Assembly: GCF_000718635.1 (NCBI RefSeq)
Contig: NZ_JOBF01000009.1
Location: 124,001 to 188,000 of the forward strand
DNA: 64,000 nt
Direction: 5' to 3'
Source: Streptomyces varsoviensis
GTDB lineage: Bacteria; Actinomycetota; Actinomycetes; Streptomycetales; Streptomycetaceae
Each line of letters opens with the position of its first letter. The first letter of the stretch is position 1. The translations under genes were made by a program, and so were the position numbers. This document shows positions 26,154-38,916 of the stretch, one piece after another. Under the pieces are notes generated by a model. It ran no database searches. It was not told the DNA's origin and was given only the letters and a program-made list of their open reading frames with translations.

Positions 26154-27329
26154 ATGACCACTCACGTCACGATCATCGGCGCCGGGCTCGGCGGGCTCGT
26201 GCTGGCCCGGGTGCTGCACCTGCACGGTTTTCCCGTCACGGTGTACGAGGGGGAGGCGTCGCCCACCGCTCGTACGCAGGGCGGGATGCTCGACATCCAT
26301 GACTACAACGGCCAACTCGCCCTCCAGGACGCCGACCTGATGGAGGAGTTCCGCGGCATCATCCTGGAGGGCCGCCAGGCGCTGCGGTTCGTCGACCGGG
26401 ACGGGAACGTCCTGCTGGAGAAGGCGGACGACGGTACGGGCGGCCGGCCCGAGGTGCAGCGGGCCGAACTGCGGCGGATTCTGCTCGAATCGCTGCCGGA
26501 CGGCACCGTTCGCTGGGGGCACAAGGTAAGCGGCGTCCGCTCCCTCGGCGCGGGCGCCCATGAGGTGACCTTCGCCGACGGCTCCACCGTCACCACGGAT
26601 CTGCTGGTCGGCGCGGACGGCGCCTGGTCCAAGGTCCGGCGGCTGCTCTCCGATGCCACGCCCGCGTACTCCGGCCGGTCCTTTGTCGAGACCTACCTGT
26701 TCGATGTCGACGCCCGCCACCCCGCCGCCGCGAAGATGGTCGGCGGCGGAACGTTCGGGGCGATCGACTCGGGCGAGAACAGCGGCGACGGCGATAGCGG
26801 CGGCAACGGCGGGAACAGCGGGAACGGTGCCGGGATCGTGGCGCACCGGGAGAGCGGCGCGACCATCCACACGTATATAACGCTGGCGAAGCCGCTGGAC
26901 TGGTTCGCCGCCATCGATTTCACCGACCCCGACGCGGCCCGCGCACGCGTCGCGGCCGAGTTCGACGGCTGCGCCCCAGAGCTGACCGCGCTGATCACCG
27001 ACGCCGACACCGCGCCCGTACTCCGCCCGCTCCACGCCCTGCCGGTCGGCCACCGCTGGGACCGGGTGCCGGGAGTGACGCTGGTCGGCGACGCCGCCCA
27101 CCTCTCGGTCCCCGACGGCGAAGGCGCCAACCTCGCCATGCTGGACGGCGCCGCCCTCGGCCGGGCCCTCGCCGCGCACCCGGGCGACGTCGAGGCCGCG
27201 CTCGCCGCGTACGAGCGGGAGCTGTTCCCCCGCAGCGCCGCCGCCTCGGCCGCCGCCGTCGCGCTCAACAGCGCCACCTCCCAGGAACTGTTGGCCGCCC
27301 TCACCCACGGAGACGGCGAGTCCCGGTGA
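26154..27329 (+). CDS. FAD-dependent monooxygenase (TetX/PHBH-like)
   Basis: A 391-residue class A flavoprotein monooxygenase. The FAD loop is 'VTIIGAGLGGLVLARVLHLHG', the Arg for the FAD pyrophosphate is in 'RPEVQRAELRRILLESLP', and 'LVGDAAHLSVPDGEGANLAMLDGAALGRAL' is the GD motif of the TetX-like group. It should hydroxylate a small aromatic or similar compound with NAD(P)H and O2. Residues ~205-228 are a Gly/Asn/Ser-rich low-complexity insert not expected in the family. The ribosome site AAGGGAG lies about 11 bases upstream. Confidence 0.9.
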   Translation: MTTHVTIIGAGLGGLVLARVLHLHGFPVTVYEGEASPTARTQGGMLDIHDYNGQLALQDADLMEEFRGIILEGRQALRFVDRDGNVLLEKADDGTGGRPEVQRAELRRILLESLPDGTVRWGHKVSGVRSLGAGAHEVTFADGSTVTTDLLVGADGAWSKVRRLLSDATPAYSGRSFVETYLFDVDARHPAAAKMVGGGTFGAIDSGENSGDGDSGGNGGNSGNGAGIVAHRESGATIHTYITLAKPLDWFAAIDFTDPDAARARVAAEFDGCAPELTALITDADTAPVLRPLHALPVGHRWDRVPGVTLVGDAAHLSVPDGEGANLAMLDGAALGRALAAHPGDVEAALAAYERELFPRSAAASAAAVALNSATSQELLAALTHGDGESR

Positions 27330-27377
27330 ACCGCCGGCGGGGGAGGCCGCGGCGGGCCGCCCGACGCCCCCCGCGGC

Positions 27378-27452
27378 CGGTGTTCCGCGGCCCGCGCCCG
27401 GTGTTCCGCGGCACGTGGCCGGCGTCGCGTCGCCCGTGATCGGTGTTCCGTA
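27378..27452. repeat. CGGTGTTCCG repeat, 3 copies
   Basis: CGGTGTTCCGCGGC occurs at 27378 and 27399, and CGGTGTTCCGTAGC at 27440, in the gap between the monooxygenase and gdhA. Irregular spacing argues against a simple tandem array; a regulatory or relic role is possible. Confidence 0.5.
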
Positions 27453-27537
27453 GCCGCCCCGGAGGTTTCATTGGTGCGTCCGGCGCTTAAAGTCGCATGG
27501 CCATACCAGAAACGGCATGGACATTTCGCTGTCCTGA

Positions 27538-28893
<1,356 letters not shown>

Positions 28894-29006
28894 TCAGCGA
28901 GCGGTACAGCGGTACCGCGATACCGCGATTCAGCTAGAACGTGCAGATCTGTACAGAGCCGTGCAGAGCCGCACAGACAGGAATGAACCAAGCCAGGGGC
29001 CGCAGC

Positions 29007-29038
29007 CCTTGTCGCCCGCAAAGGCGGGGGCGGCAAGG
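29007..29038 (+). terminator. Imperfect hairpin after gdhA
   Basis: CCTTG (29007-29011) pairs with CAAGG (29034-29038), and inside it CGCCCGC pairs with GCGGGgGCG around an AAAG loop. It lies about 115 bases past gdhA and just before the next gene, so it may end the gdhA transcript. Confidence 0.5.
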
Positions 29039-29064
29039 CACGAGCCGCGCGTACCGTGGCAGCC

Positions 29065-29604
29065 ATGAATATCTGCGTCTTCTGTTCCGCCGCCGACCTC
29101 GACGACCGCTACACCGCCCCCGCCCGTGAATTCGCCGAGCTGATCGGCAAAGGGGGCCACACCATGGTGTGGGGCGGGTCCGAGTCCGGCCTGATGAAGG
29201 TCATGGCGGACGGGGTGCAGGACAACGGCGGGAAGCTGGTCGGCGTCTCGGTGGAGTTCCTGGCCGCCAAGGCGCGCACCAACGCGGACGAGATGATCGT
29301 CACCAAGGACCTCGCGGAGCGCAAGGCGCTGCTGCTGGCGCGCGCGGACGCGATCGTGATCATGGTGGGCGGCACCGGCACGCTCGACGAGGCGACCGAG
29401 ATCCTGGAGCTGAAGAAGCACGGGATGCACAGCAAGCCGGTGGTGCTGCTGAACGCCGCGGGCTTCTACGACGGGCTCAAGCAGCAGTTCCAGCGGATGG
29501 AGGAAGAGGGCTTCCTGCCGATCCCGCTGACGGAGCTGGTCTTCTTCGCGGAGGACGGCGTGGGGACCATGGCGTATCTCGAAGAGTCGGCCGGAGTCCA
29601 GTAG
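29065..29604 (+). CDS. LOG family protein (TIGR00730 Rossmann fold)
   Basis: A 179-residue LOG/lysine-decarboxylase-like protein, a family of cytokinin nucleoside monophosphate phosphoribohydrolases. The N-terminal 'NICVFCSAADLDDRYTAPA' and 'GHTMVWGGSESGLMKVMADG' match. The signature PGGxGTxxE appears as 'VGGTGTLDEATE', with Val replacing the first Pro; 'TKDLAERKALLL' supplies the preceding Met/Arg-Lys helix. Activity is likely but the changed residue is next to the active site. ATG 29065 chosen; GTG 29056 also possible. Confidence 0.85.
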   Translation: MNICVFCSAADLDDRYTAPAREFAELIGKGGHTMVWGGSESGLMKVMADGVQDNGGKLVGVSVEFLAAKARTNADEMIVTKDLAERKALLLARADAIVIMVGGTGTLDEATEILELKKHGMHSKPVVLLNAAGFYDGLKQQFQRMEEEGFLPIPLTELVFFAEDGVGTMAYLEESAGVQ

Positions 29605-29628
29605 GACCCGTAAGGCAAAGTGGGCCCC

Positions 29629-30318
29629 ATGAGTACGCACATGATCACTGGGGCCGGCTCGGGCATCGGGGCGGCCGTCGTCGAGAGGCTGCTGGCACGC
29701 GGCGACGAGCTGTACCTGTTCGCACGCGACGCGGGGCGGGCCAAGGAGCTCGCGGAGCGCTTCCCCGGCGCCCGTACCCTCGTCGCCGACCTGGGCAACC
29801 CCGACCGGCTCTCCTGGGCCCTCAGCCAGCAGACGCTCCCCGACCGCGTCGACACGCTGCTGCACGTCGCGGGCGTCGTGGACCTCGGCGGCATCGGCGA
29901 GCTGAGCACGAAGGCCTGGAACCGCCAGCTCGCCGCGAACCTCGTCTCCCCGGCCGAACTGACCCGCCTCTTCCTCCCCCAGCTCCGCATCGCCCAGGGC
30001 CACGTCCTCTTCGTCAACTCCGGTGCCGGCCTCAGCGCGGGCCCCCAGTGGGGCGCGTACGCCGCCAGCAAGCACGGCCTCAAGGCGCTCGCCGACTCGC
30101 TCCGCGCCGAGGAGCACGGCAACGGCGTGCGCGTCACCTCCGTCTACCCGGGGCGCACCGCCACCGCGATGCAGGAGAAGGTGCACCAGCAGGAGGGCAA
30201 GGAGTACCACGCCGAGCGCTGGATCGACCCGGAGTCGATCGCCAAGACGATCCTGCTCTCCATCGACCTGCCCCGGGACGCGGAGATCAACGACATCACG
30301 GTGCGGCCGGGGCGCTGA
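29629..30318 (+). CDS. SDR family oxidoreductase
   Basis: Classical short-chain dehydrogenase, 229 residues. The cofactor loop is 'ITGAGSGIGAAVVERL', the 'LLHVAGVVD' strand takes the place of NNAG, the catalytic Ser is in 'LFVNSGAGLSAG' and Tyr-Lys in 'YAASKHG'. 'VYPGRTATAMQ' is the usual PG motif. It lies 24 bases after the LOG gene and is probably cotranscribed. Substrate unknown. Confidence 0.92.
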   Translation: MSTHMITGAGSGIGAAVVERLLARGDELYLFARDAGRAKELAERFPGARTLVADLGNPDRLSWALSQQTLPDRVDTLLHVAGVVDLGGIGELSTKAWNRQLAANLVSPAELTRLFLPQLRIAQGHVLFVNSGAGLSAGPQWGAYAASKHGLKALADSLRAEEHGNGVRVTSVYPGRTATAMQEKVHQQEGKEYHAERWIDPESIAKTILLSIDLPRDAEINDITVRPGR

Positions 30319-30367
30319 GGGCCGCGTCCTCGAACGGGCGGGTACGCGCCACATGAACGCGTACGCG

Positions 30368-30814
30368 CTACATGAACACCGCCACGTACACCGCCAGGAA
30401 GCACACGATGACCGCCAGGAGCGCGGTGAGGACCGCCATGGACGCGGCCGCCGCGCGGAGCATTCCGGAGTTGTCCGGCTGGAGGGCGGTGGCCTGCTCG
30501 GGCTGGTCCGGTAAGTAGCGGACGGTGAGGGTGTCGCCGGCCATCACCGAGGCCGGGCTGCCCGTCTCCTCGAAGCGCACCGGGCGGCCGTCGTGGGTGC
30601 GGTACTCGTACACGTGGTGGAGGACCGCCGGGCCGCCGTCGCCGCCGCGGCCGGTGGCGTACGCGCGCAGGCAGCGGCCCTGGGCGGTGAGCCCCGTGCG
30701 CCAGAGCGTGGTGAGGCGGCGGCGCCGTTCGGCGACCCTGCCGATGCCGTAGAGCGCGAGGCAGGCCATCAGCGCGGGGATGGCGAGCACGAGTGCGCTG
30801 GACAGGAAGGACAT
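30368..30814 (-). CDS. DUF3592 domain membrane protein
   Basis: A 148-residue protein with N- and C-terminal membrane helices (about 5-25 and 120-145) around a soluble DUF3592 core ('VYEYRTHDGRPVRFEETG', 'VRYLPDQPEQA'). The role is unknown. The gene contains a TTA codon (minus strand, plus positions 30512-30514; codon 101), so it may depend on the bldA tRNA. GGAGGTG precedes ATG 30814. It is divergent from the methionine-synthase-like gene. Confidence 0.85.
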   Translation of the reverse strand: MSFLSSALVLAIPALMACLALYGIGRVAERRRRLTTLWRTGLTAQGRCLRAYATGRGGDGGPAVLHHVYEYRTHDGRPVRFEETGSPASVMAGDTLTVRYLPDQPEQATALQPDNSGMLRAAAASMAVLTALLAVIVCFLAVYVAVFM

Positions 30815-30898
30815 GGCACACACCTCCGGTTTCTGGGACGGAGACTCCGCCCGGGCCGTCGCGGTTCCCGCGTGCTCGTACTCTCGTACCCTTCCGGG

Positions 30899-34134
<3,236 letters not shown>

Positions 34135-34199
34135 ACCGACCGAATAGTCCGATCAGGAGTCCCGGCATAGTCAGCGGGCATCACCTTTAGAGCGCATAC

Positions 34200-34268
34200 C
34201 AGAGGGTTGCGGATGGCCAGGCCGCAATCGGGAAACCGTCGCCGATCGCGGCCCGCCGCAACCCTCTG
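34200..34268 (+). promoter_or_regulatory. Mutually exclusive inverted repeats upstream of c-di-GMP gene
   Basis: CAGAGGGTTGCGG (34200-34212) pairs perfectly over 13 bp with CCGCAACCCTCTG (34256-34268). Its inner part TTGCGG (34207-34212) can instead pair with CCGCAA at 34222-34227. The two hairpins cannot coexist, a layout typical of RNA switches or attenuators. It lies 65 bases upstream of ATG 34333. Function is inferred only. Confidence 0.5.
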
Positions 34269-34332
34269 CGGCCTACTGTTGAGATGTGCGCCTGCCGTGG
34301 CGCGGGCATCGACGGCTGTGAGAGGGACGGGC

Positions 34333-36480
34333 ATGAAACCCACCGACAGCGCCGAACCGGCGTCACGGCTGCGCCGGCTGGCCCTGCCGGCGCTGCCGAC
34401 GTCAGCGGTCGCCCTGGCCGTGACCGCACTCGTCATCGCCGCCTACCGGACACTCGACGCCGGACGGGCGCTCTTCCCCGGCGCCGCCGTCGGCTGGGGG
34501 CTCGCCGCCCTCACCGGCCTCATCGTCGGCCACCTCGTCGCGTTAGGCCGCGACCGCTGGTGGGGCGGGACCGGCTCCGGGTCCGCCCTCACCCTCGCGG
34601 TCCTGCTGCTCTACGGCTGGCTGCCCGCCGTCCTCATCAGCCTCGCCGTCGTCGCGCTGGTCGCCGCCGCCCGCAGACACCGCTGGCGACAGGCGACGCT
34701 GCACAGCGCCGTCGACATCCTGGGCACCGGAGCCGCGGCCCTCACCCTCGCCGCGTTCTCCACCGTGCCCACCGTCGAGACGCCCTGGCGGCCCGAGGAG
34801 TGGAACATCGCCACCGCCCCGGAGATCGCCCTCGCCGCCTTCGTCTACCTCGCCGTCACCCGCCTCCTGCTCTGGTACTGCATGGCGCCGCGCCGCGCCG
34901 GACTGCCCACCGTCGGCCGCGCCGCCCTCGTCCGCCAGACCCTCATCGGCATCGCGCTCCTCGGCCTCGCCCCGCTCATCGCGGTCGTCGCCGTCAGCGA
35001 ACCGGTCGTGCTCCCGCTCTTCGCCGTCCCGCTCATCGCCCTCGACTCCACCCTGTGGATCGCCCGCGCCCGCGCCGAGGAGCAGCTCCGCGACCCGCTC
35101 ACCGGGCTGCCCAACCGCCAGCGCCTCCTCCAGCGCACCTGGTCCGCGCTGGACGAGGCGCAGCGCGACGGCGCCCGCACCGCCCTCGTCCTCATCGACC
35201 TCGACCGCTTCCGCTCCGTCAACGACACCCTCGGCCACCTCGCCGGAGACCGGCTGCTCCTCCAGATCGCCGACCGGCTCCGGCTCGCCCTGCCGCGCGG
35301 CGCGGAGGCCGCGCGGCTCGGCGGCGACGAGTTCGCCGTGCTGCTCCCCGCCGTCGACTCGCTCACCAGCGCCCAGCGCGCGGCCCGTTCGCTCGTCGCG
35401 GGGCTCGGCTCGCCCCTCGACCTCGACGGCCTCACCCTCGTCCTCGAAGCCAGCGCCGGCGTCGCCGTCTACCCCGACCACGCCCTCGACGCCGAAGGGC
35501 TGCTGCGCCGCGCCGACGTCGCGATGTACCAGGCCAAACGGGACCGCAGCGGCGTCGAGGTCTACGAGGCCCGCCGGGACGGCAACACCCCCGACCGGCT
35601 GGGCCTGCTGGGCGACCTGCGGCGCGCCCTCGACGCCGGCGAGGTCGAACTGCACTACCAGCCGAAGGTCGGCTTCGACGGCCACGTCGCCGGGCTCGAA
35701 GCGCTCGTGCGATGGGTGCACCCCGACCGCGGCCGGGTGCCCCCGGACGAGTTCATCGCCATCGCCGAGTCCTCCGGCCTGATGCCCCGCCTCACCGAGT
35801 ACGTCCTGGAGACCGCGCTCGGACAGGTCGCCAAATGGCGGGCCATGGGGCTGGAGGTGCCGGTCGCCGTCAACGTCTCCCCGCGCGACGTCCACTCGCC
35901 CGGCTTCGCCGGCGCCGTCGCCGCCCGCCTCGCCCGGCACGGCGTGCCGCCCGGCTCGCTGCAACTGGAGATAACGGAACACGTCCTGCTGGAAGACCCG
36001 CAGCGGGCCGCCGACACCCTCGCCGGGCTCACGGGGCACGGCGTGAAGATGTCCCTCGACGACTTCGGCACCGGCTACTCCTCGCTCGTGCACCTGCGCA
36101 GGCTGCCGGTGAGCGAGCTGAAGATCGACCGGTCCTTCGTGGCCCGGCTCGTCGTCGACACCGAGGACGCCGAGATCGTCCGCTGCACCCTCGACCTCGC
36201 CCACTCCCTCGGCCTCCTCGTGGTCGCCGAGGGCGTCGAGGACGACGAGACCTGGGAGCGCCTGCGCGACCTGGGCTGCGACGCGGTGCAGGGCTGGCTG
36301 GTCGCCGCCGCGATGCCGCCGGACGAGACCACGGCCTGGCTGCGGCTGCGCAGCAAGAGCGGCTGGCACCGCGAGGGCGAGCCGAGCGCCGACCCCGCGC
36401 CGCGCGCCGACCCCGAGATGCCGCCGGCTCCGGCGCCGGCCGAGGGAGCGGGGACGGCGTCGCGCCGCCCGATGCTCTAG
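34333..36480 (+). CDS. rmdB: Membrane GGDEF-EAL cyclic-di-GMP protein (RmdB-like)
   Basis: A 715-residue protein with about six to eight N-terminal membrane helices (15-245), then GGDEF and EAL domains. The GGDEF motif is intact ('RLGGDEFAVLL', ~330), and so are the EAL residues ('LEALVRW' ~455, 'LEITEHVLL', 'LDDFGTGYSSL', 'LKIDRSF'), so both synthesis and hydrolysis of c-di-GMP are possible. Position between ligA and gatC matches, from memory, S. coelicolor SCO5495 (RmdB, a developmental phosphodiesterase). Codon 71 is TTA (34543-34545), pointing to bldA control. The ribosome site is GAGAGGGAC. Confidence 0.93.
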   Translation: MKPTDSAEPASRLRRLALPALPTSAVALAVTALVIAAYRTLDAGRALFPGAAVGWGLAALTGLIVGHLVALGRDRWWGGTGSGSALTLAVLLLYGWLPAVLISLAVVALVAAARRHRWRQATLHSAVDILGTGAAALTLAAFSTVPTVETPWRPEEWNIATAPEIALAAFVYLAVTRLLLWYCMAPRRAGLPTVGRAALVRQTLIGIALLGLAPLIAVVAVSEPVVLPLFAVPLIALDSTLWIARARAEEQLRDPLTGLPNRQRLLQRTWSALDEAQRDGARTALVLIDLDRFRSVNDTLGHLAGDRLLLQIADRLRLALPRGAEAARLGGDEFAVLLPAVDSLTSAQRAARSLVAGLGSPLDLDGLTLVLEASAGVAVYPDHALDAEGLLRRADVAMYQAKRDRSGVEVYEARRDGNTPDRLGLLGDLRRALDAGEVELHYQPKVGFDGHVAGLEALVRWVHPDRGRVPPDEFIAIAESSGLMPRLTEYVLETALGQVAKWRAMGLEVPVAVNVSPRDVHSPGFAGAVAARLARHGVPPGSLQLEITEHVLLEDPQRAADTLAGLTGHGVKMSLDDFGTGYSSLVHLRRLPVSELKIDRSFVARLVVDTEDAEIVRCTLDLAHSLGLLVVAEGVEDDETWERLRDLGCDAVQGWLVAAAMPPDETTAWLRLRSKSGWHREGEPSADPAPRADPEMPPAPAPAEGAGTASRRPML

Positions 36481-36871
36481 CCCTGCGGGCGGCCCGATGC
36501 TGTTGGACCCGCGGGGGCGGGCGGGGTTCCGGCCCGGTGGGTGGTACGGACGTACGGCGGGCCTCCGTTCCGGGGGGCGGTACGGGGCGTACGGGCGCGG
36601 TGGTACGGGGCGTACGGGCGGGGCGGTACGGGCGTACGGGCGCGGTGGTACGGGGCGTACGGGCGGGGGCGGTACGGGCGTAGGGGGGCGAGCGGGGGCC
36701 CGTACGCGCGTAGGGGTCGGGCGCAACGGGGGCGTACCGCGGGCACTGGCCCCCTACCACGACCTGCGTCGGCGGTCTCCGGCCGGGGGTGGGGAAAGGG
36801 TTTCGCGGGCATGGCGTCGGGAGCCATAGGATTGGGGCCGAAACCTACACACTCACCCTGAGGATCGCTGC
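36481..36871. other. Repeat-rich intergenic region before gatC
   Basis: This 391-base gap is dominated by GTACGGG-containing repeats (see 36595-36684). Several long open frames on both strands (Pro/Tyr/Arg-rich or Gly/Arg-rich) are by-products of the repeats. No clear gatC promoter was found; GAGGA precedes the gatC ATG. Confidence 0.6.
36595..36684. repeat. 45-bp tandem repeat rich in GTACGG
   Basis: A 45-bp unit starting GCGCGGTGGTACGGGGCG begins at 36595 and 36640, with related GTACGGGCG segments on both sides (about 36540-36720). Each unit contains several CGTACG palindromes. Confidence 0.8.
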
Positions 36872-37168
36872 ATGCCTGGCATCACGCGCGAGGAGGTCGC
36901 CCACCTCGCCCGGCTGGCGCGTCTGGAGCTCAAGGACGAAGAGCTCGACCACTTCGCCGGACAGCTCGACGACATCATCGGCGCGGTCGCCCGCGTCTCC
37001 GATGTGGCCGACGAGGACGTACCGCCGACGTCCCACCCGCTGCCGCTGACCAACGTCATGCGACCGGACGAGGTCCGTCCGTCGCTGACCCCGCAGGAGG
37101 CGCTCTCCGGCGCCCCGGCCCAGGAGCAGCAGCGTTTCAAGGTGCCGCAGATCCTGGGGGAGGACTGA
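36872..37168 (+). CDS. gatC: Asp-tRNA(Asn)/Glu-tRNA(Gln) amidotransferase subunit C
   Basis: Small belt subunit of the GatCAB amidotransferase, 98 residues, which wraps GatA and GatB. Conserved '[22 protein letters not shown]' at the N-terminus, '[19 protein letters not shown]' in the middle and the 'FKVPQIL' ending are typical. It lies one base before the gatA start and is certainly cotranscribed. Confidence 0.97.
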   Translation: MPGITREEVAHLARLARLELKDEELDHFAGQLDDIIGAVARVSDVADEDVPPTSHPLPLTNVMRPDEVRPSLTPQEALSGAPAQEQQRFKVPQILGED

Positions 37169-37169
37169 C

Positions 37170-38663
37170 ATGACCGATCTCACCAGGCTCACCGCCGCCG
37201 AGACCGCAGAGAAGATCGCCTCGGGCGAGGTGACCGCCGTCGCCGTCACCGAGGCCCACCTGGCCCGCATCGAGGCCGTGGACGAGAAGGTGCACGCCTT
37301 CCTGCACGTGGACCGGGAGGGCGCGCTCGCGCAGGCCCGCCGCGTGGACGAGAAGCGCGCGAGCGGCGAGAAGCTCGGCCCGCTGGCCGGCGTGCCGCTC
37401 GCGCTCAAGGACATCTTCACCACCAAGGGGATCCCGACGACCGTCGGCTCCAAGATCCTCGAAGGGTGGATCCCGCCGTACGACGCGACGGTCACCCGGC
37501 GCCTGAAGGAAGCCGACATCGTCATCCTCGGCAAGACCAACATGGACGAGTTCGCCATGGGGTCCTCCACCGAGAACAGCGCGTACGGCCCGACCGGCAA
37601 CCCCTGGGACCTCACCCGCATCCCCGGCGGCTCCGGCGGCGGCTCCTCCGCGGCCATCGCCTCGTACGAGGCCCCGCTGGCCATCGGCACGGACACCGGC
37701 GGATCGATCCGCCAGCCGGCCGCCGTCACCGGCACCGTCGGCGTCAAGCCCACCTACGGCGGCGTCTCCCGGTACGGCATGGTCGCCTTCTCCTCCTCCC
37801 TCGACCAGGGCGGGCCCTGCGCCCGTACGGTCCTGGACGCGGCCCTGCTGCACGAGGCCATCGCCGGGCACGACCCGCTCGACTCGACGTCCATCGACGC
37901 CCCCGTCCCGTCCGTGGTCGAGGCGGCCCGCAACGGCGACGTGAAGGGCATGCGCGTCGGCGTCGTCAAGGAGTTCGCGGGCGAGGGCTACCAGGCCGGG
38001 GTCATGCAGCGGTTCGACGAGTCCGTGGAGCTGCTGCGCGAGCTGGGCGCGGAGGTCGTGGAGATCTCCTGCCCGTCCTTCGACAAGGCCCTCGCCGCGT
38101 ACTACCTGATCGCGCCGTCCGAGTGCTCGTCCAACCTGGCCCGCTTCGACGCCATGCGCTACGGCCTGCGGGTCGGCGACGACGGCACGAAGTCGGCGGA
38201 GGACGTCACCGCGCTGACCCGCGAGGCCGGGTTCGGCGACGAGGTCAAGCGCCGCGTCATCCTCGGCACGTACGCGCTCAGCTCCGGCTACTACGACGCG
38301 TACTACGGCTCCGCGCAGAAGGTCCGTACGCTCATCAAGCGCGACTTCGAGCGGGCCTTCGAATCCGTGGACGTGCTGATCTCGCCGACGACGCCGACCA
38401 CCGCCTTCCCGATCGGGGAGCGGTCGGACGACCCCATGGCGATGTACCTCGCGGACCTGTGCACCATCCCGACCAACATGGCGGGCAACGCGGCCATGTC
38501 GCTGCCCTGCGGACTGGCGCCCGAGGACGGGCTCCCGGTCGGCCTACAGATCATCGCCCCCGCCATGGCCGATGACCGGCTCTACCGTGTCGGAGCGGCC
38601 GTGGAGGCCGCCTTCGAGGCACGTTGGGGACACCCGCTGCTTGAGGAGGCACCGTCGCTATGA
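37170..38663 (+). CDS. gatA: Asp-tRNA(Asn)/Glu-tRNA(Gln) amidotransferase subunit A
   Basis: Glutaminase subunit, 497 residues, of the amidase-signature family. The catalytic triad is K80 ('LALKDIF'), cis-Ser S155 ('[10 protein letters not shown]') and nucleophile S179 ('[10 protein letters not shown]'), one residue offset from the S. aureus enzyme. It releases ammonia for amidation of mischarged Glu-tRNA(Gln) and Asp-tRNA(Asn). Its stop overlaps the ATG of the following small gene (ATGA). Confidence 0.98.
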   Translation: MTDLTRLTAAETAEKIASGEVTAVAVTEAHLARIEAVDEKVHAFLHVDREGALAQARRVDEKRASGEKLGPLAGVPLALKDIFTTKGIPTTVGSKILEGWIPPYDATVTRRLKEADIVILGKTNMDEFAMGSSTENSAYGPTGNPWDLTRIPGGSGGGSSAAIASYEAPLAIGTDTGGSIRQPAAVTGTVGVKPTYGGVSRYGMVAFSSSLDQGGPCARTVLDAALLHEAIAGHDPLDSTSIDAPVPSVVEAARNGDVKGMRVGVVKEFAGEGYQAGVMQRFDESVELLRELGAEVVEISCPSFDKALAAYYLIAPSECSSNLARFDAMRYGLRVGDDGTKSAEDVTALTREAGFGDEVKRRVILGTYALSSGYYDAYYGSAQKVRTLIKRDFERAFESVDVLISPTTPTTAFPIGERSDDPMAMYLADLCTIPTNMAGNAAMSLPCGLAPEDGLPVGLQIIAPAMADDRLYRVGAAVEAAFEARWGHPLLEEAPSL

Positions 38664-38902
38664 GTGGAAAGCTCGAAAAGGCCAAGGGCTTCAAGAAGTC
38701 CAAGCCCGGCACGTACCTGTCCATCGGCACCACGCTCTTCGGCGCGATCAGCGTCGCGAAGCAGGCCAAGAAGGCGCGTCACGAGCAGGACACGCTCCAG
38801 CTCATCGACGCGGTGGTCTCGGCCGCCGCCATCGCCACCGGCGTCGCCCTGCTCGTCCGCGAGCTGCGCCGCATGGGCGACGACGACGTTCTGCAGGGCT
38901 GA
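38660..38902 (+). CDS. Small membrane protein encoded between gatA and gatB
   Basis: An 80-residue protein with a very basic N-terminus ('[14 protein letters not shown]'), a short hydrophobic stretch ('[16 protein letters not shown]'), and a membrane helix around residues 49-65 ('[21 protein letters not shown]'). The ATG overlaps the gatA stop and gatB begins 15 bases later, so it is made with the amidotransferase. S. coelicolor has, as I recall, an equivalent gene (SCO5500). Function unknown. Confidence 0.85.
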   Translation: MSGKLEKAKGFKKSKPGTYLSIGTTLFGAISVAKQAKKARHEQDTLQLIDAVVSAAAIATGVALLVRELRRMGDDDVLQG

Positions 38903-38916
38903 GAGGTTAGTTTTCC

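Noticed and set aside
36541..36861. Gly/Arg/Tyr-rich open frames before gatC on both strands
   Set aside because: Products of the 45-bp repeat; they appear in several frames at once and have no conserved start.
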